The notes under the pieces were generated by a model that was given only the letters and a program-made list of their open reading frames with translations, was not told the DNA's origin and did no database searches. DNA of 64,000 nucleotides. Source: Rubellimicrobium mesophilum DSM 19309 (GTDB lineage Bacteria > Pseudomonadota > Alphaproteobacteria > Rhodobacterales > Rhodobacteraceae). The translations under genes and the position numbers were made by a program. The stretch is taken from positions 186,001 to 250,000 of the forward strand of contig NZ_KK088521.1 in assembly GCF_000600335.2 (NCBI RefSeq), read 5' to 3'. Of this stretch, positions 8,340 through 16,138 are shown piece after piece. How positions within the stretch are numbered: the first letter of the stretch is position 1; each line of letters begins with the position of its first letter.

Positions 8340-8415
8340 GGGCCGGTAGCTCAATGGTTAGAGCCGAGCGCTCATAACGCTTTGGTTGGGGGTTCGAGTC
8401 CCTCCCGGCCTACCA
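8340..8415 (+). tRNA. tRNA with CAT anticodon, probably tRNA-Ile2 (lysidine-modified)
   Basis: A cloverleaf folds completely: acceptor GGGCCGG/CCGGCCT (first pair G-T), D-stem GCTC/GAGC with short loop AATGGTTA, anticodon stem GAGCG/CGCTT around CTCATAA (CAT at 8373-8375), T-arm GGGGG-TTCGAGT-CCCTC, discriminator A and encoded CCA. It is not the initiator (no C1-A72 mismatch or GGG/CCC anticodon stem). The short D-loop favours Ile(CAT) over elongator Met, but that call is tentative. Its 3' end faces an integrase gene 28 bases away, so it is a likely integration site. Confidence 0.85.
8388..8415 (+). other. probable attachment site at the tRNA 3' end
   Basis: The T-arm and acceptor 3' half of the tRNA abut the tyrosine integrase gene. 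Tyrosine integrases of this kind commonly use the tRNA 3' end as att core. I found no second copy of this segment in the window, so the other element end is not located. Confidence 0.4.
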
Positions 8416-8443
8416 CGCCAACGAAATTTCCCTTGTGGGACAT

Positions 8444-9535
8444 TTACTTAGCGTCTCCTTTGTCCAACTTCGGGCGAAGGGTGGACAACTTGCGCCCGGG
8501 ATTTGCGTCTTGAAGCTTCGCAAGGCCGCTGTCGGCGAGTCGCGCCCGGTCGGCCTTCTTGGTGTAGGTGGCGCCCTCTTTGGGCGTGGCGTGAGCCAGG
8601 AAGGCCATGATTTCGCGCTCTCCCGCGCCGGCATTGGCCAGTCGAGTCGCACCAGCCTTGCGCAGCCCATGGAGCGAGCCAGGGACGCCTGCCTCGCGAC
8701 GTCGGTCCTGCCACCAGTTGCCCAGCGTCTCGGGCTTGTAAGGCAGACCGCGCGCGCCATGCGTGAGGAAGAGCATGCGGTCGCGGGGCAGCTGCGCCAG
8801 TTCCTCGGCCAACTCGGGTAAGATCGGCAGGTCAGCCCCCTGCCCCGTCTTGCCGCGCCGGTAAGCGATCCGTGGCTCTGGTCCGCCCCAGCCCGTCACG
8901 TCCTGCCAGCCCGCGCGGCAGAGGTCCTGCCGCGCCATGCCGGTGTTGAGAGCGAGGAGGAGGCAGAGCCGCGCCTGAGTGCCGGGTCCGTGCACGTCGA
9001 GGAACCGCAGGATCTCGGCGTCGGTCCAGGTGTGATACCCGTCCGGGTTCTGTTTGCGCCGCTCGGCATGGCGGGCCGGGTTCGCGGTGATCCCCATCTC
9101 GTGCTTGATGGCGAAGTTGAAGAGGATCGACAGGTTCTTCTTGACCCGGTTCGCCGCCGCAGGACCTTCCTTCTTGCTCATGAGGGCTTCGACATGGCGA
9201 ACGCCGAAGCGCGCGAAGGGAAGGTCGCCGATCTCGCGGCGGATCCAATCCAGCTCGTGGCGGAATACCCGGCGGGCCTGCTCGGAGAGGTCCTTGAACC
9301 GGCCGCTGGCCAAGTAGAACTCGATGAGCCAGCCGAAGGTGCCGAGCGCCGCCTTGGAACGTATCGGGGTCTTGGCACCAGTGACAGCGGCCTCATAGGC
9401 CGCGCGGAACTCGGCCGACGCATAGGAGCCGGGGAGGTAGGTGTCGAAGCCCTTGCGCCGGAACCGGAAGCGCACCCGGCCGTGACGGTCGGTGACGCGT
9501 GACACACCCGGGAACGGGTTGTGCTTGCGCTTCAC
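8444..9535 (-). CDS. tyrosine recombinase / phage-type integrase
   Basis: A 363-residue tyrosine recombinase. The catalytic set is recognisable: Arg202 in NTGMARQDL, His289 and Arg292 in HGLRKAG, His315 in LAHATPKEG and nucleophile Tyr324 in GATYTKKA. The N-terminal part has the basic arm-binding region and core-binding (SAM-like) domain at about 65-150. Its position beside the tRNA 3' end marks the left boundary of an integrated element. It overlaps the small upstream gene by four bases. Confidence 0.92.
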   Translation of the reverse strand: MKRKHNPFPGVSRVTDRHGRVRFRFRRKGFDTYLPGSYASAEFRAAYEAAVTGAKTPIRSKAALGTFGWLIEFYLASGRFKDLSEQARRVFRHELDWIRREIGDLPFARFGVRHVEALMSKKEGPAAANRVKKNLSILFNFAIKHEMGITANPARHAERRKQNPDGYHTWTDAEILRFLDVHGPGTQARLCLLLALNTGMARQDLCRAGWQDVTGWGGPEPRIAYRRGKTGQGADLPILPELAEELAQLPRDRMLFLTHGARGLPYKPETLGNWWQDRRREAGVPGSLHGLRKAGATRLANAGAGEREIMAFLAHATPKEGATYTKKADRARLADSGLAKLQDANPGRKLSTLRPKLDKGDAK

Positions 9536-9717
9536 TTAAGCAGCCGGTCGCAGGGGTTCGGGGAGGCGTCGAGGTCGATGTCGGCCTCCCCGAATACGAT
9601 GATGTGCCGACCGGTCCTCGGGTCCGCCTCGACGCGGCCAGTTACGCCAGCGGCGCGCATGGCCTTGAGGTAGCGGGTGAGGTCGGACTGCTTGAGGAGT
9701 GCGGGGCGGGTGGCCAT
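9532..9717 (-). CDS. small protein upstream of the integrase, unknown function
   Basis: A 61-residue protein (MATRPALLKQSDLTRYLKAM...) whose last codons overlap the integrase start, indicating coupled expression. Small genes in this position are often excisionases or recombination directionality factors. The N-terminal half has a helix-turn-helix-like amphipathic pattern, but the family is not recognised and the excisionase idea is inference from position. Confidence 0.6.
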   Translation of the reverse strand: MATRPALLKQSDLTRYLKAMRAAGVTGRVEADPRTGRHIIVFGEADIDLDASPNPCDRLLK

Positions 9718-9726
9718 GGACGAGCC

Positions 9727-10263
9727 TCAAAGTCCGGGATGATTGAGCAGGGCTTGGGCTTTCATCGCCCACTCCCGACACAGTTTGCCAACGTTGAAAG
9801 CGATAATGCGGCGGTCACAGGAGATGGTCTTAGGGGTGGAATGTGGGGTCAGCGCGAGGTTGAGCTGCTCCCACTTGTTGATTTCGGACTGGTGTTCGGG
9901 CCGCCGATCCGGTCCTTTGTTGAACTCGGTGATCACCGTGTACGAGAGCAAGGTCTTCAGATTCACGTCGTAGTCGTCAGAAGGAACGAGCACGTCGATG
10001 AATTGCTCGGACAGGAAGCGGGCGCGAGACGGGTCAAAGAGCCAGGCCCACTCGTTCATGAGCCCCGCCAAGAGGAGGCCGCGCCCGGTGTAGACGATGC
10101 GCCCGCCTTCCTTGCGCCAGCCGGTGCGCAGAAGCTCGCGAGACCGCCAGGTGTTGAGGTCGGTCTGTGCTGCTCCGATCGCCTCGGCGACCACCGGCTG
10201 GAGGTAGGTGTACTTGTCCATGGTGGCGACGAACGCCTCGATGGCTTCACGCTGGGTCGTCAT
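9727..10263 (-). CDS. hypothetical protein of the integrated element
   Basis: A 178-residue soluble protein starting MTTQREAIEAFVATMDKYTYLQ, preceded by AGAGGGAC as ribosome-binding site. The N-terminal part (to about 60) looks like a small helical winged-helix-type domain (VVAEAIGAAQTDLNTWRSRELL), possibly DNA-binding. No family recognised. It is followed on the same strand by the 61-residue gene and the integrase, so these three may form one unit. Confidence 0.6.
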   Translation of the reverse strand: MTTQREAIEAFVATMDKYTYLQPVVAEAIGAAQTDLNTWRSRELLRTGWRKEGGRIVYTGRGLLLAGLMNEWAWLFDPSRARFLSEQFIDVLVPSDDYDVNLKTLLSYTVITEFNKGPDRRPEHQSEINKWEQLNLALTPHSTPKTISCDRRIIAFNVGKLCREWAMKAQALLNHPGL

Positions 10264-10288
10264 GGTGTCCCTCTTATTTACCTGCATA

Positions 10289-10317
10289 TTCATACGCAGA
10301 TTCAGACAGACGCGCAA
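10289..10317 (-). promoter_or_regulatory. candidate promoter for the island gene unit
   Basis: On the minus strand TTGCGC (10312-10317) and TATGAA (10289-10294) are separated by 17 bases, 26 bases before the start codon at 10263. A small palindrome TATTC-GAGT-GAATA at 10323-10336 just upstream could be an operator. Confidence 0.4.
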
Positions 10318-10360
10318 GAGAATATTCGAGTGAATACCAAAGACGACACTTGTGCTGACC

Positions 10361-11008
10361 TCAGCCCTCCTTGAACAGGCAGCGCGGCAGCTGGTCGAAA
10401 TTGCGGCCCGCGATGGCGGCGCACTCCAGGGTGAGCGCATCGTCCAAGCCCCAGCAGCCGTCGCCCGAGCCAATCACGACTTTGATGGCGAGGTCGCGCA
10501 TGTCGGTCGGGGTTGCGGTCGCGATGGCGTCCTCAAGCGGGTGCCGCAGGTCTTTGTCGAGGGCGTCGCCCTCCTCGTCGCTGAGGCCCGGGGCACAGCA
10601 CCGCTCCATGGCGGCTTCCCACTCGCGGAAGAGCCGCTGGATGGGCGTCTCGGACAACGCCGCGCGCCGCCGCGCCTCATCGTTGCGGAAGGCGATGACG
10701 AGGCCCTTCACGTCGCCCCGCACCAGCCAGTCGATGGAGACGTCCGAGGCAATCATCCAGTCGAGCACCTCCTCGCTTTGAAGCGGGTCCTCGCCCGGCG
10801 TCAGGGCAGGGGGCGTGAGGTCGAACCACCGACAGACGGCTGCGATGCGCCCCTCCACCGTGGAGAGGTCGGGGTCGCCGACCACGTCGAAGAGGGGCAT
10901 GGCCACCGCTGCGGTGGCGACGGGAATGGCGGTCAACATGGCAGCACCTTTCAGCAGGGCGCGGCGGGTCGTGGGCTGGAAACCAGCCCCTTGAGATGTT
11001 ACGTTCAT
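10361..11008 (-). CDS. hypothetical exported protein with twin-arginine signal
   Basis: A 215-residue protein from ATG 11008, preceded by GGAGAGAAAGG. Residues about 15-38 read TTRRALLKGAAMLTAIPVAT, a plausible Tat signal (twin arginine, then a hydrophobic stretch with AVA near the end). The remainder is acidic and soluble with several cysteines and tryptophans. No family recognised. A Tat-exported protein is unusual cargo beside an integrase; anchoring or metal binding are both open. Confidence 0.6.
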   Translation of the reverse strand: MNVTSQGAGFQPTTRRALLKGAAMLTAIPVATAAVAMPLFDVVGDPDLSTVEGRIAAVCRWFDLTPPALTPGEDPLQSEEVLDWMIASDVSIDWLVRGDVKGLVIAFRNDEARRRAALSETPIQRLFREWEAAMERCCAPGLSDEEGDALDKDLRHPLEDAIATATPTDMRDLAIKVVIGSGDGCWGLDDALTLECAAIAGRNFDQLPRCLFKEG

Positions 11009-11071
11009 GGAAGAACCTTTCTCTCCCGTTGGGTTCACGAAGGCCGTTGGGAGCCCACCTCCCGGCGGCCT

Positions 11072-11245
11072 TCACTCGTTGTGCAGAGCTGCTTCGGCTT
11101 TGTAGGCTTGCTCAAGCCTGTAGATGATCTCGCGGTTCAGGCTGCGGCCGTTCTTCTCGGCAAACTCCCTTACCTTCTGCTTAAGGGCCTCCGACATCCG
11201 TAGGCCGAACGGTGCGCGCTCCTGGTCCATGGTCTCCTCTCATGA
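11072..11245 (-). CDS. Arc-family ribbon-helix-helix DNA-binding protein (small)
   Basis: A short protein, 57 residues from ATG 11245. Its core APFGLRMSEALKQKVREFAE followed by NGRSLNREIIYRLEQAY is the Arc-type ribbon-helix-helix fold: a beta strand, then two helices with NREI at the turn. A better ribosome site (AGAGGAG at 11235-11241) precedes an ATG at 11232 in another frame; one missing base in GAGAGCGCGC (about 11213-11223) would join them and give a start MDQERRAPFGLRMS. It is transcribed away from a second Arc-like gene, with twin operators between them. Confidence 0.65.
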
Positions 11246-11246
11246 C

Positions 11247-11278
11247 TACCACTGGTAACTAACTACCATTGGTAGTCA
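11247..11278. promoter_or_regulatory. twin palindromic operators between divergent Arc-like genes
   Basis: Two near-identical palindromes: ACTACCACTGGTAAC (centre 11254) and ACTACCATTGGTAGT (centre 11271, perfect over 15 bp). Core TACCA-N-TGGTA; centres are 17 bp apart. A half-site CTACCAAGT lies at 11300-11308. Tandem short palindromes between divergent ribbon-helix-helix genes are the classic arrangement for autoregulation. Confidence 0.65.
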
Positions 11279-11314
11279 TTGCACACAAGAGGAAAATGGC
11301 TACCAAGTGAAGCC

Positions 11315-11632
11315 ATGAGCGACGATAGCCAAGCCCCTCGCATCGCACCCTTCGGCCTCAGGATGCCGCCGGACCTCAAGGACCGTGTTGCTCGCGCAGC
11401 CGAGGCCAACAGCAGGTCGATGAACGCTGAGATCGTGGCAGCATTGCTGGAGAAATATCCGCCACCTCCCGAGCACGGCTTCTGGTTCGTGCTCATGACA
11501 GATGAACTTGGGATCGACCCTAATCATGTGACGGTTGCTGACTTGGAGAGGATCAAAGCCTGGCTGGAGCGTGAGCTTAAGACCGTCCCGATCTATGCTA
11601 ATCCGGCTACCAGCGAGCCCGAGAAGGACTAG
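11315..11632 (+). CDS. Arc-family DNA-binding protein with C-terminal extension
   Basis: A 105-residue protein. Residues about 10-50 (IAPFGLRMPPDLKDRVARAA, then SRSMNAEIVAALLEKY) form an Arc-type ribbon-helix-helix domain closely resembling the divergent neighbour. Residues 50-105 (HGFWFVLMTDELGIDPNHVT...) are an extra domain of unknown role. The start at 11315 is chosen over an upstream methionine because it aligns with the neighbour and family. Probably a repressor acting on the shared twin operators. Confidence 0.75.
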   Translation: MSDDSQAPRIAPFGLRMPPDLKDRVARAAEANSRSMNAEIVAALLEKYPPPPEHGFWFVLMTDELGIDPNHVTVADLERIKAWLERELKTVPIYANPATSEPEKD

Positions 11633-11881
11633 CCGTCTCGCGCTGAGCGATGGAGATGTTCCTGAACCACCTCTATAGGGTCGAGACCGTCTACGCGCGT
11701 AGACAAAGGGGCCGGAGCATCCGCCCCGACCCCTCCCTGAGTCCCCACTCATATCATGGGCCGGAGCGTCCGCTCCGACCTCATCGACGCACGGCCCGCC
11801 ATCCTATGAGCGGCCTACGTCGTGCCGGGGTTTACCCACTCGCCGGCTAACGGAGATGCTTCGGGCTAGGAGGCAACCCAG
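11633..11881. other. non-coding stretch between the Arc-like gene and the IS cluster
   Basis: No supported gene. It contains two loosely repeated segments, GGGGCCGGAGCATCCGCCCC (11709-11728) and GGGCCGGAGCGTCCGCTCCG (11758-11777), each capable of a short hairpin; these may terminate the upstream gene. Confidence 0.4.
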
Positions 11882-11955
11882 TGAACTGGCCCCCATTTTG
11901 ACCGGACACCTGGGCATGACCATGGAGGCTTAGGGACAGCCCTAAGCACGTGCTT

Positions 11956-12333
11956 ATGTCTGACGTTGAGATCATCACCGACGGTGGCCGTCGCCGTCGC
12001 TGGAGTGGCGCCGAGAAGCTGCGGATCGTCGAAGAGACCCTAGACGAGCGATCCAGCATCTCGGTGGTGGCGCGCCGCAATGGCGTGGCTCCGAACCTGC
12101 TCTATCGTTGGCGACGCCTGATGCTGGAGGGGGGAGCTGTCGCCGTGTCCAACGATGACGAGGTCACCAGCAACCGAGCCGTCCGTCAGCTCGAGGAGCG
12201 CATCCGCGAACTCGAGCGCCAGCTCGGCCGCAAGACCCTGGAAGTCGAGATCCTGAAGGAGGCCCTGGACAAGGCGCGCCCAAAAAAACCGATGTGGCTT
12301 GCGCAATCGCCTGTGAAGGACGGTGGCCGATGA
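11956..12333 (+). CDS. IS3-family transposase OrfA
   Basis: About 125 residues with a helix-turn-helix of the transposase OrfA type (RRWSGAEKLRIVEETLDERS, VVARRNGVAPNLLYRWRRLM) and a C-terminal leucine-zipper-like coil (LEERIRELERQLGRKTLEVE). ATG 11956 or 11950 may start it. Near its end an A7 run (12282-12288) is a typical slippery site for -1 frameshifting into orfB. Confidence 0.88.
   Translation: MSDVEIITDGGRRRRWSGAEKLRIVEETLDERSSISVVARRNGVAPNLLYRWRRLMLEGGAVAVSNDDEVTSNRAVRQLEERIRELERQLGRKTLEVEILKEALDKARPKKPMWLAQSPVKDGGR
12282..12288 (+). other. programmed -1 frameshift site
   Basis: Seven A residues at the orfA/orfB overlap. OrfB lies in the -1 frame relative to OrfA, so slippage here would yield the OrfAB fusion transposase. 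Confidence 0.6.
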
Positions 12334-13163
12334 AGACCGTCGCGGAGGTGCTCGGGGTATCCCGCTCGAACCTTCATGACCGGCTGAAGGGGACGACCAA
12401 GCCGCGTCGGCGCTACCACAAGGCGCAGGACGCAGCGCTGCTGCCGCTGATCACGGCCCTCGTCACAGCCCGGCCGACCTATGGCTACCGCCGGATCACG
12501 GCGGTGCTGAACCGGCAGCTCCGGTCCGACGGACTGGCCCCGGTGAACCACAAGCGCGTTTACCGCATCATGCAGTCGCACAGCCTTCTCCTGGCCCGGC
12601 ACTACACCGAGCGGCCGGACCTCGCTCACGACGGCAAGGTCATCGTCATGCGCTCCAACCTGCGCTGGTGCAGCGACGGCTTCGAGTTCACCTGCTGGAA
12701 CGGTGAGGTCGTCCGAGGCGCCTTCATCATCGATGCGCATGACCGGGAGATCATCGCCTGGTGCGCCGTGGCGAACGCCGGCATCGGCGGCTCGGATATC
12801 CGCGACATGATGCTGGAAGCGGTGGAGAAGCGCTTTGGCGCCCATCGGGCACCCCAGCCCGTGGAGATGCTCAGCGACAACGGCTCGTGCTACACCGCCA
12901 AGGACACCCGCATCTTCGCCCGCCAGCTCGGGCTGAAGCCCTGCTTCACGCCCGTGAAGAGCCCCCAAAGCAATGGCATCTCCGAGGCCTTCGTCCGCAC
13001 CCTGAAGCGCGACTACGTCCAGGTCACGCCCTTGCCGGACGCTGCCGCTGTCCTCGGATTGCTCCCAAGCTGGTTCGAGGACTACAACGCCCACCACCCG
13101 CACTCCGGGCTGAAAATGCGCTCGCCTCGCGAGTTCATCGCCGCCCAAACCGCAACCGCCTGA
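12294..13163 (+). CDS. IS3-family transposase OrfB (DDE integrase domain)
   Basis: A protein of up to 289 residues with an N-terminal helix-turn-helix part and an rve-type integrase core. Catalytic acidic residues of the DDE triad are recognisable: the Asp of CSDGFEF/IIDAHDRE region, Asp of LSDNGSCY and Glu of GISEAFVRTLKRDY. YGYRRI and HHPHSGL are family hallmarks. Probably expressed mainly as an OrfAB fusion; ATG 12330 is an alternative internal start. It appears intact. Confidence 0.9.
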   Translation: MACAIACEGRWPMKTVAEVLGVSRSNLHDRLKGTTKPRRRYHKAQDAALLPLITALVTARPTYGYRRITAVLNRQLRSDGLAPVNHKRVYRIMQSHSLLLARHYTERPDLAHDGKVIVMRSNLRWCSDGFEFTCWNGEVVRGAFIIDAHDREIIAWCAVANAGIGGSDIRDMMLEAVEKRFGAHRAPQPVEMLSDNGSCYTAKDTRIFARQLGLKPCFTPVKSPQSNGISEAFVRTLKRDYVQVTPLPDAAAVLGLLPSWFEDYNAHHPHSGLKMRSPREFIAAQTATA

Positions 13164-13190
13164 GTGTTCGGTCAAACGGGGGCCAGATCA

Positions 13191-13594
13191 GTGACGTCGT
13201 CGACGACGTTGAGGACGCGGAAGCGCCGGCCATCCGCGAACTGGTCATGGACGAAGTCCACCGACCAGCGGGCGTTCGGTACGGCTAGGGTGAGGAGCGG
13301 CGCTCGCGTCCCTGTGGCCCGTTTCCGGCCCCTCCGCTTCCGAACTGAAAGGCCCTCCTCGCGGTAGAGTCTCTGCGTGCGCTTGCGGTTGACCACGTAG
13401 CCCTCTCGCCGAAGGCGCACATGCAGACGACGGTGGCCGAACCGGCGTCGTTCGGCGGCCAAGGCCCGCAGCCGCTCGCACAACTCCGCGTCGGCTGGTC
13501 TGCGGCTTTGGTAACGAACCGTCGACCGATCAGCCCCCGTGATAGAACACGCCCGCCGCTGGCTCATCTCATGGACCTTCACGAGATGAGCCAC
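13191..13594 (-). pseudogene. IS3-family OrfB, 3' truncated
   Basis: About the first half of an OrfB: HLVKVHEMSQRRACSITG, RRFGHRRLHVRLRREGY and ARWSVDFVHDQFADGRRFR are family blocks, with the first catalytic Asp in WSVDFV. The reading VLNVVDDVT breaks at 13190, exactly the end of the neighbouring IS; the remaining two catalytic residues are gone. The few following codons to 13172 come from the other IS. Confidence 0.8.
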
Positions 13595-13882
13595 GGCCTC
13601 GCGCCTGGCGTCACCACTTTCGCGACAGCAAATCCTTCAGGCCCGCGTTGTCGAGCATGGCGTCGGCCAGCAGCCGCTTGAGCTTGGCGTTCTCGTCCTC
13701 AAGCGCCTTCAGCCGCTTGGCCTCGGAGACCTCCATGCCCCCGAACTTGGCCTTCCAGGCGTAGAAGGTGGCGCTGCTGATGCCGTGCCGGCGGCACACC
13801 TCGGCCGTCGCGCTCCCGCCGACGCAGTGCGTCGGCCCTGCTCGCGCAGGATCCCGATGATCGTAAGCGTCCGGCCTGACCG

Positions 13883-15382
13883 CTAGGGCCGCCAGGACCA
13901 GGGCAGCAGCTCTTCGACCCTGGTGATCTTGTGGTCGGGCAGGCGCGCCAGGGTGTCGGCGAGCCAGGCCTGTGGGTCGACGTTGTTGAGCTTGGCCGTC
14001 TCGATCAGGGTATAGGCGATGGCCGCGGACTTCCCGCCCGCCTCCGAGCCGACGAAGAGGTAGTTTTTCCGGCCGAGAGCAATGGCGCGCATCCCCCGCT
14101 CGGCCGCGTTGTTGTCGATCTCGAGGATGCCGTGCTCGAGGTAAGGCCTGAGCCGCATCATCCGGACCAGCGCATAGCGGATCGCCGTGGCGAGCGGGCT
14201 CTTGCCGGAGATGGCGGGAAGCTGCGCGGCCAGCCAGGTCTCCAGGTCTTCGAAGATCGGCCGTGCCCTGGCCTGCCGGATCGCGATGCGCCGGTCGGGC
14301 GGCGAGCCCCGGGCCTCCGCCTCGACAGCATAGAGCTGAGCGATGCGCCTGATCGCCTCCTCGGCGATCGGCGAGCCTTGCGCCCGATGCACGTCGACGA
14401 ACTTGCGCCGGACATGGGCCAGGCAGGCGGCCTCGCGGATGGCGCCGGCGCGGTAGAGGTCCTCAAAGCCGGCGTAGCCATCCGCATGCATCCAGCCCGC
14501 ATAGCCCGAGAGGTGATCCCTTGGGTGCTGGCCCTTGCGGTCGATCGAGAAGCGATACCACGAAGCAGGTGGGGCCTCGCCGCCCCAGGGGCGCTCGTCG
14601 CGACCATAGATCCAGAGCCGCGCGGTCTGCGTCTTGCCGGTGCCGGGGGCGAGCATCGCCACCGGCGTGTCGTCCGCGAAGATCGCCTTGCCCGCCCGCA
14701 CGTGCCGGCCGATCGCCTCGGCCAAGGGCTCAAGAAGGGCCGTGGACTTGCCGACCCAGTCCGCCAGCGTGGAGCGGTCGAGGTCGAGGCCGTCGCGATC
14801 GAAGATCTGGCTCTGCCGGTAGAGCGGCAGATGGTCGGCATACTTGCTGACCAGCACATGCGCGAGTAGCCCGGGGCCAGGACGTCCCCGCTCGATCGGG
14901 CGCGACGGCAGCGGCGCCTGGGTGAAGCGCTCGCAGCCCGAGCAGGCCAGCCGGGGACGGACAATGCGGTTCACGATGAAGCGGCCGGGCACATACTCCA
15001 GCTCCTCGGTCACATCCTCGCCGAGGCGACGCAGGGTGCCACCACAGCCGGCGCAGCAGTCGCCCGCCGGCGTGAGCTCGACCTCCTGGCGCGGGATGTG
15101 CTCCGGGATCGGGCGGCGCGTGGGCTTGTCCTTCTCTTCCACATCCGGGAGCCGCAGCCTGGCCGCCATCGCCGCTGAGGCGATCTCGCTGGTCTCCAGG
15201 GCAAGCTGCAATTGCTCGGCCGTCTCCGACGAGGCGCCGAACCGGTGGGCGCGGTGGCCGGCGAGCTGATGCCGCAGCTTCTCGATCAGGATCGCCTGCG
15301 CCTTCACCTCGGCCAGCAGCCGCGCCGCAAAGGCCCGCAGGTCTTCGGGGTCGTGCGGCAGCGCGTGGGCCTCGTCCAGCAT
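13883..15382 (-). CDS. tnpC: IS66 transposase TnpC
   Basis: A 499-residue TnpC. Features in order: N-terminal coiled coil (about 15-45), HRFGASSE block, zinc-finger-like CCAGCGG and CSGCERF cysteines (about 108-151), a DDE transposase core with FADDTPVAM (first Asp), HADGYAGFEDLY (second) and EIDNNAAERGMR (Glu), and the C-terminal IS66 domain ending WLADTLARLPDHKITRVEELLPWSW. Length is usual for the family. Confidence 0.93.
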   Translation of the reverse strand: MLDEAHALPHDPEDLRAFAARLLAEVKAQAILIEKLRHQLAGHRAHRFGASSETAEQLQLALETSEIASAAMAARLRLPDVEEKDKPTRRPIPEHIPRQEVELTPAGDCCAGCGGTLRRLGEDVTEELEYVPGRFIVNRIVRPRLACSGCERFTQAPLPSRPIERGRPGPGLLAHVLVSKYADHLPLYRQSQIFDRDGLDLDRSTLADWVGKSTALLEPLAEAIGRHVRAGKAIFADDTPVAMLAPGTGKTQTARLWIYGRDERPWGGEAPPASWYRFSIDRKGQHPRDHLSGYAGWMHADGYAGFEDLYRAGAIREAACLAHVRRKFVDVHRAQGSPIAEEAIRRIAQLYAVEAEARGSPPDRRIAIRQARARPIFEDLETWLAAQLPAISGKSPLATAIRYALVRMMRLRPYLEHGILEIDNNAAERGMRAIALGRKNYLFVGSEAGGKSAAIAYTLIETAKLNNVDPQAWLADTLARLPDHKITRVEELLPWSWRP

Positions 15383-15440
15383 GGCCGAAGCCTATCCGGC
15401 CGGCTTCAGTGAGGGAATCCTGTTCGCTCCGCTCCCGTTC

Positions 15441-15788
15441 CTATCCGGCGGTCAGGGGCCGCCAGCTCCGCTGCGGCGCACGCCAGTCGATCCCCTCGAG
15501 CAGCATCGCGAGCTGCGCCGGGGTCAGCGCCACCTTGCCCTCGGTGGCCGCGGGCCAGACAAAGCGGCCCTTCTCCAGCCTCTTCACGAACAGGCAGGCC
15601 CCCTGGCCATCCCACCAGATCACCTTGACCAGGTCACCCCGCCGGCCGCGAAACACGAAGAGATGGCCCGCGAAGGGGTCCTGCTTCAGCAGCGTCTCCG
15701 CCTGCGCCGCCAGCGCCGCGAAGCCGCGCCGCATGTCGGTCACCCCGGCCGCCAGCCAGACCCGGGTGTTCGCCGGGACCGGGATCAC
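15441..15788 (-). CDS. tnpB: IS66 accessory protein TnpB
   Basis: A 115-residue IS66 Orf2-type protein with the hallmarks [31 protein letters not shown] and [15 protein letters not shown]. It overlaps the tnpA stop by four bases (ATGA). Required for IS66 transposition, exact role unclear. Confidence 0.93.
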   Translation of the reverse strand: MIPVPANTRVWLAAGVTDMRRGFAALAAQAETLLKQDPFAGHLFVFRGRRGDLVKVIWWDGQGACLFVKRLEKGRFVWPAATEGKVALTPAQLAMLLEGIDWRAPQRSWRPLTAG

Positions 15789-16138
15789 GCCGAGAGGCCC
15801 CGGATCAGCCGCGCCAGTGCTTCCGGGTCGTAGGGGCCACTGACCCGCAGCCGGTGGCCACCGGCCAAGTCGATCTCGATCCGGTTCTCGATGGCTGGTG
15901 TTGCAGGCTCAGGGCAGCCACGCTCCGCGACGATCTCGACGGGCAGGAAGGTGCCCGTCCCCTCGGCCGCTTTGTCGGGGGCGAACCGTGGGTCTCTGAG
16001 CCAGGTGAAGACCAGGTTGGTGTTCGCGTTGTAGCGCCGCGCGACCTGGCTCACTGAGACGCCCGGCACCCGCGTCTGCGCGCAGATCGCCCGCTTCTCC
16101 TCGTCCGACCAGACCCGCCGCTTCCGTCCTTGCGCCAC
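15785..16138 (-). CDS. tnpA: IS66 accessory protein TnpA
   Basis: A 117-residue protein with a helix-turn-helix ([20 protein letters not shown], then [17 protein letters not shown]). First gene of the IS66 operon. Confidence 0.9.
   Translation of the reverse strand: MAQGRKRRVWSDEEKRAICAQTRVPGVSVSQVARRYNANTNLVFTWLRDPRFAPDKAAEGTGTFLPVEIVAERGCPEPATPAIENRIEIDLAGGHRLRVSGPYDPEALARLIRGLSA

Larger units (their letters stand above)
11882..13190 (+). mobile_element. IS3-family insertion sequence (IS2-like group)
   Basis: About 1.31 kb bounded by imperfect inverted repeats: TGAACTGGCCCCCATTTTG... from 11882 and, inverted, TGATCTGGCCCCCGTTTGAC... ending at 13190. It carries orfA and orfB in frames offset by -1. 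No matching target duplication is seen at its edges; on the right it abuts a truncated IS3-type orfB, so its arrival was accompanied by loss of neighbouring DNA. Confidence 0.85.

Noticed and set aside
8340-8415. Initiator tRNA-fMet for the CAT-anticodon tRNA
   Set aside because: It lacks the C1-A72 mismatch and the three G-C pairs in the anticodon stem.
11650-11850. A 66-codon frame between the Arc-like gene and the IS
   Set aside because: Arg/Pro-rich with no ribosome site; overlaps small hairpin repeats.
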